Assembly (NCBI GenBank): GCA_003153555.1
Contig: PLZS01000042.1
Coordinates: forward strand, 1 to 32,884
Direction: 5' to 3'
From: Candidatus Melainabacteria bacterium
GTDB lineage: Bacteria > Cyanobacteriota > Vampirovibrionia > Obscuribacterales > Obscuribacteraceae
Length of the DNA: 32,884 nt
In this document: in pieces, positions 32,158-32,884 of the stretch
How the letters are laid out: each line of letters opens with the position of its first letter
Position numbering within the stretch: position 1 is the first letter of the stretch
Translations under genes and position numbers: made by a program
Notes under the pieces: generated by a model
What the model was told of the DNA's origin: nothing
The model's database searches: none
What the model saw: the letters and a program-made list of their open reading frames with translations, nothing else

Positions 32158-32884
32158 ATGGCCACCAAAGCACGCAAGAAGGAAATCGTTTCCGAATTGC
32201 ATCAATTTTTTGATAACGGCAAGGTCGCCATTGTTACCGACGTGAGTGGTCTCACGGTCGCCGAACTGACACAACTTCGCCGTAAATTGGATAAAAACAA
32301 TGCCAAATGTCGGGTTGCTAAGAACACTCTGGTCAAGATTGCCACGGCATCGAAAGATTTCGAAGCAATCAAAACATTGGCCAAAGGACCGTCAGCCATA
32401 ATCATTGGTTACGATGACCCAGCCCAGCCCGCGAAAACTATTGTTGATTTCTTCAAAGCTCTGAAAAAGGGTAAAGTGCGTGGCGGCGTACTTGAAGGCA
32501 AGTCTATGACCCCGGAAGAGGTCAAAGGTCTCGCTGAATTGCCGTCCAAAGAAGTCCTTCTATCCGGCATTATGGGTGGATTGGATTCTGGTGCTAGAGG
32601 AATCGCAGGATTACTGGAATCAATCATTCGCGACATCGCACTCCTTGCTGAGGAAGTTGCGAAGAAGAATAACCCTGAAGCGCCAGCTGCTCCTGAAGCA
32701 GCAGAAGCCGCCCCTGAAGCTGCTCCTGAAGCAGCTGCCAAAACACCTGAAGCAGCTGCCGAAGCCGCGCCTGAAGCCGCACCAGAAGCTGCTGCCGAAG
32801 CCGCACCTGAAGCTGCTGCCGAAGCCGCGCCTGAAGTTGCTGCCGAAGCCGCACCTGAAGTTGCTGCCGAAGCCGCGCCTGAAG
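32158..32884 (+). CDS. rplJ: Ribosomal protein L10 with extended Ala/Pro/Glu tail (cut by window edge)
   Basis: ATG seven bases after AGGAG, open to the window end (242 complete codons). Residues 1 to about 172 are a normal L10: MATKARKKEIVSELHQFF, VAIVTDVSGLTVAELTQLRRKL, AKCRVAKNTLVKIA, GPSAIIIGYDDP and KGKVRGGVLEGKSM, then the helix that holds L7/L12 dimers. L10 proteins usually end near there; this one continues at least 70 residues as (A/E/P)-rich repeats, mostly AAEAAPE(A/V) octapeptides. L10 anchors the ribosomal stalk. rplK and rplA, usual upstream neighbours, are not in the window; rplL would be expected next. Confidence 0.95.
   Translation, partial: MATKARKKEIVSELHQFFDNGKVAIVTDVSGLTVAELTQLRRKLDKNNAKCRVAKNTLVKIATASKDFEAIKTLAKGPSAIIIGYDDPAQPAKTIVDFFKALKKGKVRGGVLEGKSMTPEEVKGLAELPSKEVLLSGIMGGLDSGARGIAGLLESIIRDIALLAEEVAKKNNPEAPAAPEAAEAAPEAAPEAAAKTPEAAAEAAPEAAPEAAAEAAPEAAAEAAPEVAAEAAPEVAAEAAPE
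32755..32884 (+). repeat. 24-base tandem repeat encoding AAEAAPE(A/V) in rplJ
   Basis: From 32791 the units are exactly 24 bases, starting at 32791, 32815, 32839 and 32863, each beginning GCTGCCGAAGCCGC and differing mainly in GCA/GCG and GCT/GTT codons; the alternating GCA/GCG suggests duplication of 48-base pairs. A related unit begins at 32755. The array runs off the window, so its length is unknown. Confidence 0.9.

Noticed and set aside
1..32884. tRNA, rRNA, CRISPR array, insertion sequence or prophage
   Set aside because: Looked for tRNA T-loop patterns, regularly spaced repeats and transposase motifs; none was found.

Overview
The window looks like the chromosome of a bacterium on the cyanobacterial branch, most plausibly a non-photosynthetic relative (Vampirovibrionia/'Melainabacteria', possibly Obscuribacterales-like). 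This is inferred from gene content: a DUF3370 protein (a family I know mainly from Cyanobacteria), a Uma2-type nuclease, several TPR proteins and LRV-type repeats. No photosynthesis gene, tRNA, rRNA, CRISPR array or intact insertion sequence is visible. Both edges cut genes: an ATPase on the left and ribosomal protein L10 on the right.

Layout. 1-5.2 kb (+): two tandem paralogous SMC/RecF-like ATPases with acidic tails, a ClpC-type N-terminal domain protein ending in two zinc ribbons, and a UvrA-like ABC ATPase without the UvrB-binding domain. 5.2-9.1 kb (-): a small secreted protein, a TadG-like surface protein, and a secreted GH5 glycosidase ending in 46 consecutive prolines and a His/Asn-rich tip. 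9.4-10.5 kb (+): a membrane-anchored trypsin-like protease. 10.7-13.5 kb: an accessory-looking patch with an LRV-repeat protein, its truncated paralogue, a secreted protein, a 27-residue membrane miniprotein, and three copies of a promoter-like repeat.

13.6-21.8 kb: a secreted unknown followed by a LysR regulator, small TPR proteins, an SCP2-domain protein, a TPR protein with two CxxC pairs, a DoxX-like membrane protein divergent from a glycogen-debranching-type glycosidase, and an OsmC peroxidase with terminators. 21.9-26.8 kb is a copper neighbourhood: a small secreted Cys-rich protein, a Csp1-like copper-storage four-helix protein, DUF3370, and convergent to it a CopA-like P-type ATPase with YHS and heavy-metal-binding domains. 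26.8-29.1 kb: a secreted HEAT-like protein, a PfkB-family sugar kinase, and a possible small RNA ending in a strong terminator. 29.1-31.7 kb: a NADAR protein, a small hydrophobic ORF, a frameshifted VapC remnant, a Uma2 nuclease and a thioredoxin-like [2Fe-2S] ferredoxin. 31.9-32.9 kb: a promoter, an L10 autoregulatory leader and rplJ, whose product carries an unusually long Ala/Pro/Glu octapeptide-repeat tail that runs off the window.

How the genes work together: the clearest functional group is copper handling (export by the P-type ATPase, sequestration outside the cytoplasm by the Csp-like protein, and a Cys-rich partner of unknown role). The rplJ leader/gene pair is a classic feedback unit. 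The rest are small independent units; many starts were moved to the codon that has a Shine-Dalgarno sequence.
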